Assembly (NCBI GenBank): GCA_027257055.1
Contig: JAPVLO010000059.1
Location: 2,170,001-2,234,000, forward strand
DNA length: 64,000 nt
From: Cephalopachus bancanus
Taxonomy: Eukaryota; Chordata; Mammalia; Primates; Tarsiidae
Reading direction: 5' to 3'
Shown here one piece after another: positions 59,300 to 64,000 of this stretch (position 1 is its first letter; every line of letters starts with the position of its first letter). A program made the translations under genes and the position numbers. The notes beneath the pieces were generated by a model. It was not told the DNA's origin, did not search any database, and was given only the letters and a program-made list of their open reading frames with translations.

Positions 59300-60080
59300 T
59301 TAGAGGCCAGTTCTTACCATTTATTTCGATGGTTTAACAAGATAAATTCAAAAGAATTCTTTCTGAATAACTTTCAAGATGCTCTTATTATTCTTTCACT
59401 ATGACTCCTTCTTCAGAGACTTTACCAGTACTTCTGAACAATGATGAAAATTCAAATCCTCCTTCACTACTGACCCTCTCCATTAGCCCCTAAACATTAA
59501 ATAAACTGGGATGTTGGTTCTCTTTTTATTTCAGATGCCCAGTCCTGGTCAGTAAAAGCTTAACTGCTTGAATATTATTGTGAACTATTCAAAGTATACT
59601 GTAAGTTAAGTGCCCTAGTAGAGGGTCTACTGAAATGTCTTAAGCCTGAAAATTGCCAAAGAGAACTTTTTACCTCCCCTCAGAGCACATAGAACCTGAC
59701 CATCAGTGTCAGATGCTTCTGTTTCCTATACCCCCTTGTACTGGTGAGTCTAAATCTGAATTACTCTTCTTTTTCTAATCAATTTACACAACATATTAAG
59801 TGTGAAGATTTGCTCAGCATAATAGTCTTAATCAAACAAAAAAGAAGTGATCTTTTTGTTTTGTAAACATCTATGCAAATACAGAGCTTTACTATTAAAA
59901 AGTTACAAATTAATAACAATATTAGATAAATCCAACTCTTTAAAAATAAGGTGGGCAAAGAAACAAATAGGTAATTCATGGAAGAAGAAGATTTGAGAGG
60001 CTGAAAAATTTTAAAAAGGCAATCTCTCTAAACGAAATTCAAATGAGATGTCATTTTACTATTGAAATTGCAGTTTTTAA
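59300..60080. other. Stretch with no recognised feature
   Basis: Unique-looking AT-rich sequence. A strong acceptor-like TCTCTTTTTATTTCAG ends at 59534 but the phase from the plus-strand candidates would stop at once, so no exon is called. Confidence 0.45.
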
Positions 60081-60084
60081 AAAA

Positions 60085-60570
60085 AAATCATAAGAAGTAT
60101 ACAAAGAAATGGACATCCATACATTAATGGTGTACTAATAGCTCTTTTGGAAAAAAAAATTAGTAACATGCAGAAAAAGCCTTAATACATTTTAATACAT
60201 TTATGGTAGCTATTCTACTTCTTGGAACTTTAAGGAAACAAAGAGAGATGGCCAGAGATTTATGTACTAGGATTTTTCTACCTTGATGATAGGCTGGAAA
60301 TCTAAATGCCCCACAATAAAGAATTAGTAATGAACCACTATGTTATGAATAGAAACGTGACATGCTTACAACATATTAAGTAGAAAAGAAGCAGATACCA
60401 AATATTAAACACAATTGTCATTTTAAGTTCAAAGCATACATAAATGCATAGTAAAAGAGTATGCGCATTAAAATGGTATTAGTCATTATCTGTCAAAGGT
60501 AGACTTACCTGTGGCTAATTTTCTTCTCTGTATTCTTACTCTAAATTTTTCCCAGTCACATAGGTGTGGC
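60085..60570 (+). mobile_element. L1-type (L1M/HAL1) 3' fragment
   Basis: GAGATTTATGTACTAGGATT, CTAAATGCCCCACAATAAAG, CATATTAAGTAGAAAAGAAG and TTTTCTTCTCTGTATTCTTA follow the LINE 3' order in plus orientation. Confidence 0.62.
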
Positions 60571-60786
60571 CCGTTACATCCATAAAAATGATAAAAATCC
60601 AAGGCATAAGAATCGAAGGCATAAACTTCCTATACCCTGTTAAGTTACAGACTTGGTTTTAATATCTTCTCAGGTTCTGGTATAGGATATTTCTTCACAA
60701 AGCTCTAGCCCACCTGATTTCAGTATAAGCATCCATGAATGTTGCCACATAAGATGTGATGAAACAGATTTAAAATATTTATCAAG

Positions 60787-61371
60787 GGCTGGGCATGGTG
60801 GCTCATGCCTGTAATCCCAGCACTTTGGGAGGCAGAGACAAGAGAGGATTGCCTGAGTCTAGGGGTTCAAGACCAGCCTGGGTAACTTGGCGAGACCTCA
60901 TCTATACAATTTAAAAAAAAAGTTGGCCGGACTCGGTGGCTCAGCCTGTAATCCCGCGCCTTTGGGAGGCTGAGGTGAGTGGATTGCCTGAGCCTGTGGG
61001 TTTGAGACCCGCCTGGGCAGGCGAGACCGACCTCATCTCTACAATAAATCAAAAAATTAGCCAGGCGTGGTAGCACGCGCCTGTAGTTCCAGGTACGTGG
61101 AGGGCTGAGGCGGAAGGATCGCTGGAGCCCAACAGGTCGAGGCTGCTGTGGCCGGAAGCGGCCACTGTACTCCAGTCTGGGTGACAGAGTGAGACTCCAA
61201 CTCAAAAAAAAAAAAAAAGCTGGATGTGGTAGCATACACCTGTAGTTCCAGCTACTTGGGAGGCTGAGGTGGAAGGATCACCTGAGCCCAGCAGGTTGAC
61301 GTTGTGGTGGCCATGAGTGTGCCATTCCAGCCTAGGCGACAGAATGAGACTCCAACTCCAAAAAAAAAAAA
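60787..61371 (+). mobile_element. Dimeric Alu split by a second Alu (outer element)
   Basis: Left arm 60787-60925 (GGCTGGGCATGGTGGCTCAT), then the inner Alu, then the right arm from 61218 (AGCTGGATGTGGTAGCATAC) to CCAACTCC plus A11. Both arms are diverged and older than the insert. Confidence 0.9.
60926..61217 (+). mobile_element. Young Alu inserted in an Alu (inner element)
   Basis: GGCCGGACTCGGTGGCTCAG to CTCCAACTC plus A15, high CpG retention (CCCGCGCCTTTGG, GCACGCGCCTG). AAAAAAAGTTGG and AAAAAGCTGG at its edges are target-like. Same orientation as the host, inserted in the A-rich linker between arms. Confidence 0.92.
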
Positions 61372-61905
61372 GAAAAAAGAATAGTTATCAGAACAAGAAT
61401 TCAAGACCATTTAAGTACTTTTACCAAATTTAATTCTAATAATTACACATGTTAAAAAAGCAAAGATTCAAAGCATTTAGTGTTATTGAGAAGATTAGCT
61501 CTTTGTTGAGAAAGATGATTGAAAAACAATCTATATTAAAACCAACTAATTCAATCTGGTTTTTAAATGTCAGAAGATATGGGCTCTCTCAAATTAACTA
61601 GATCCAACTATTTATACCTGCTTGCTGATTCTGCTTAACTCCACTAAATGTATAACATTATCTTAAGAGAATTAGCTGTACACTTTATTCTTGCTATTCT
61701 TTGGTATTTTGTTAGTGAACATAAAATTGGACTCAACTTTGATGACAGCACCGATTCTGTAGTTGTTTATTCTTAAACGTCTCCAATAAATTTATGCTTA
61801 ATTATCAATCAGTTATCTGTAAACTAGTACTTTAAAGAATCTGAAAGTATAAATCCTTTTAATCCACAATCATTTAGACTCTCTACATTTGTTAAAAATT
61901 CATCC
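61372..61905. other. Stretch with no recognised feature
   Basis: Unique-looking AT-rich sequence between two Alus. Confidence 0.5.
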
Positions 61906-61908
61906 ATC

Positions 61909-62179
61909 TGGACTTGATGGATCAGCCTGTAATCCTGCGCCTTGGGAGGCTGAGGTGAATGGATTGCTTGAGCCCGCGGGTTCAAGACCCCCCTGGGCAA
62001 CTTGGTGAGACCTCATCTCTACAATCAAACAAAAAATTAGCCAGGTGTGGTAGCGCACACCTGTTTTCCGGCTCCTTGGAAGGCTGAGGCGGAAGGATCG
62101 CCGGAGCCCAGCAGGTCGAGGCTGTGGCGGCCAGGAGCGGCCACTACACTCCAGTCTGGGCGACAGAGTGAGACTCCAA

Positions 62180-62207
<28 letters not shown>
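61909..62207 (+). mobile_element. Young dimeric Alu with long A tail
   Basis: CTGGACTTGATGGATCAGCC to CTCCAACTC followed by A27. AAAATTCATCCA on both sides is the target-site duplication. Right arm CpGs kept (GGATCGCCGGAGCC, GTCGAGGC). Confidence 0.93.
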
Positions 62208-62210
<3 letters not shown>

Positions 62211-62254
62211 CATCCAAATACAACACTGGTAAATTAGTCATTTTGTGTGTCAGA

Positions 62255-62277
62255 TGAAACACACACATACACACAGA
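62255..62277. repeat. Short (AC)n run
   Basis: ACACACACATACACACACAG-like run. Confidence 0.85.
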
Positions 62278-62289
62278 ATAAATGGTTAT

Positions 62290-63413
62290 TTGTTCTCAAA
62301 GGATTGTGTTACAATCTCCATTCACTTGTCATGTAACACTGGGAGAAAATAGTTACACTAATTACCCAAAATTAAGTTCCACTTCTCAATTTATAAGCTT
62401 TCCATTTTATTTTATAAATTCTTAGCTGTCACGGACTCAGAAAATTATTACTGTCATCAATAGAAAGATTGTTTCAGTGGTACAGATGGCTGTCCTTTTA
62501 TAGGCCAACTTAATGACTTGTTCTTATCTAATCTGTCATCTGTTATTTAGTTGTCATTATGAACTTTTTGGGTTTCATATCAATCAATTTTCCATGTTTA
62601 CTAAACAGATGGCTTTATATGAAAAAAAAGCAAAGCAAGAAAATGTCATTTAATGATAAAAAATTCAAAAGGCTACATACACTTTTTAATGTGTCTAAAT
62701 GGAATGAAAAATTGCTATTAACAAAACTAAATTTGAAGCCAATATGAAATAAAAACTCAATGGACATGCAAAGAAACAATCAGTAGCAGCTGTCTACAAA
62801 TAGAACAGATTACTTCAAAAACAGCAAAAGGTTTTTCTTCCAGTTTTTAACGCAAAAAAATTTTAAAATCTATCTTGACAAATAGAGAAGACAAATGTCA
62901 ACTGATGTAACTTATCAAAACAGAAATTCTTTATGTTATAATTCACAGGTGTGCCCCCTTTGTCTACTATTTGTAATCTCTTTTATAGAGAGGTAATGGC
63001 ATATCTTTGTCTCTTTATGATGACTTTGTTTAATCACTGGGTCATTATCAAATTGACACACAAACTCAAGAAGCATAATGGCACATTTAAAAGGCTTCAA
63101 TGCATCAATGAGTTTAGAATTCCAAAAATAATAACTGGCATTGTGCCATGGAAAGGCACTGAAGTTCACATCATACCAGAGAAAGAACCTGACAGTGATA
63201 AGAACTAAAACATATTATTGTAAAATAATCTATGTTACATTTATGACAGTGTAATTAAATTGTGTATGTGTTTGTTCAGGAGGGATATTTACCCACAGAC
63301 TTGATGTATTTCACACTTACCCTGTTTGAAGTTCTCTTTACTTCTTTAATATGTAAATATATGTTTTCCTAATTTGAGAAGGCTGTGGCTCTCCCTCACC
63401 TTCTCCCTCTCAG
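62290..63413. other. Stretch with no recognised repeat, before the last exon
   Basis: AT-rich, intronic if the candidate gene is real. ORFs at 62559-62747 and 62936-63208 lack splice support. Confidence 0.45.
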
Positions 63414-63639
63414 TTCATCAATTCCTAACAATGCTGCAAAGGTGATAGAGCAGAACCTTCTGATAGATGTACATAAATCTTCCAGAAACAGTTTCTCAAT
63501 GTCATACAAAGTACAACGTCTGTTGTTGAATGGATTGAGTTCAACTGTGGTTTTTACTTGCCCAAGTTCAAGGTTCCTCAGCAGTAACAAAACCAACAAT
63601 GAGGAAGAGTGTGAAGGTCTCATTCGTTATGTTCTTTAG
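63414..63639 (+). CDS. Candidate terminal exon with stop codon, unknown plus-strand gene
   Basis: A very strong acceptor precedes it (pyrimidine-rich CTCTCCCTCACCTTCTCCCT then CTCAG). With one base completing the previous codon (TG plus T gives Cys), 74 codons stay open to TAG at 63637-63639, starting SSIPNNAAKVIEQNLLIDV and ending NNEEECEGLIRYVL. The other two frames stop within 30 bases. The phase is exactly that left by the exon at 52826-52921. No family is recognised, no membrane segment is evident, and the tail is acidic. No AATAAA is seen before the window ends. Confidence 0.6.
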
Positions 63640-63837
63640 ACAAGGTAGGAAAAAAAAGGAAATTCAATTTTTCAAAAAAAAAACAACAACAAATCCTTTG
63701 TAGGTTATTTTTCTTGATATCCACAGTAAAATACAGACAAATGCAGGTAACCATCCTGCCATTCTGTTCTAAGCTATGGATGTAAGTACTCCATCAATTT
63801 AATGAGAACAACATTAAAATATAAAACATCTATTTTA
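63640..63837. other. Sequence after the candidate stop codon
   Basis: Would be 3' untranslated sequence. A-rich runs at 63649-63687; no canonical poly(A) signal. Confidence 0.4.
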
Positions 63838-63994
63838 GATCAGACATGGTGGCTCATGCCTGTAATCCCAGTGCTTTGGGAGACTGAAGCAGGAGGATCA
63901 CTCGAGTTCAAGACCAACCTAGGAAACATAGCCAGGAGTTCAAGACCAACCTAGGAAACATAGCAAGACCCTCATCTCAAAAAAAAGAAAAAAG
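63838..63994 (+). mobile_element. Alu left-arm monomer with internal duplication
   Basis: GATCAGACATGGTGGCTCAT through CTCATCTC and an A-rich tail, one arm only. About 30 bases, from GAGTTCAAGACCAACC to GGAAACATAGC, occur twice in tandem without mismatch. The right edge is near the window end. Confidence 0.88.
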
Positions 63995-64000
63995 AAAAGA

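Noticed and set aside
59518..59600. Strong acceptor TCTCTTTTTATTTCAG suggesting a further plus-strand exon
   Set aside because: Following the exon at 52826-52921 it would produce TGA at once, and the following segment has no long open frame.
60867..61239. Minus-strand ORFs of 60-122 codons with text like [17 protein letters not shown]
   Set aside because: These are antisense readings of Alu elements (also at 15094-15405, 44870-45151, 58584-58816, 61900-62274 and others); similar text recurs wherever an Alu lies.

Overview
The window looks like nuclear DNA from a primate. It is AT-rich and CpG-poor, has no dense or operon-like coding, and carries about two dozen dimeric Alu SINEs, ancient mammalian repeats (MIR, L2, L1M, MLT1, MLT2, MST-type LTRs, MER5-like, Tigger/MER2-like and hAT-type DNA transposons) and microsatellites. 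Most Alus belong to a distinctive subfamily: the left arm begins GGTGGCTCAGCCTGTAATCC, contains CAACTTGGCGAGACCTC and CTACAATAAATC, and the right arm ends GAGACTCCAACTC. These are not the anthropoid AluS/AluY diagnostics, nor the lemur-type left arm as I remember it. Several copies keep many CpGs and long A tails, so the family was active recently. By elimination this points to a tarsier; that is inference.

Layout. 1-5.2 kb: (AC)n, an MLT2-like ERVL LTR, other LTR-like pieces, Alu monomers, and an L2-like segment split by an Alu. 5.8-10.8 kb: short minus-strand segments bounded by splice-like signals, possibly a decayed gene. 11-19 kb: MIRs, three young Alus within 2 kb, and a minus-strand L1M 3' end split by an Alu and an LTR-like block. 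19.9-24.2 kb: an L1M fragment split by an MLT1 LTR, a 5' tRNA-Glu half on the minus strand, and a minus-strand MLT1 LTR. 24.8-31 kb: Alus, a 130-bp CT microsatellite and an MST/THE1-type LTR. 32-35 kb: an L2 split by a hAT-type element, and a ~383-bp direct duplication with an inverted satellite segment. 35.2-37 kb: a decayed coding-like segment, L1 and L2 pieces. 39.7-40.8 kb: two copies of one old DNA transposon. 44.8-50.1 kb: a Tigger/MER2-like element split by an Alu, a short retroposed LTR-like fragment with target-site duplications, and a ~960-bp dead mariner with unusually long inverted ends. 52-64 kb: Alus (one inside another), two MLT1 LTRs and L1/L2 pieces.

Genes. No recognisable complete gene lies in the window. 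The best coding evidence is three plus-strand candidate exons at 40441-40499, 52826-52921 and 63414-63639. Each has good splice signals, the last two have only one open frame, and their phases agree and end in a stop codon. Together they would make the last ~126 residues of an unidentified protein with introns of about 12.3 and 10.5 kb. Minus-strand candidate exons (5.8-6.4, 10.7 and 59.1 kb) are weaker. Nearly all other ORFs are Alu antisense readings or chance. Repeat names rest on remembered consensus sequences, not a database search, so subfamily names are approximate.
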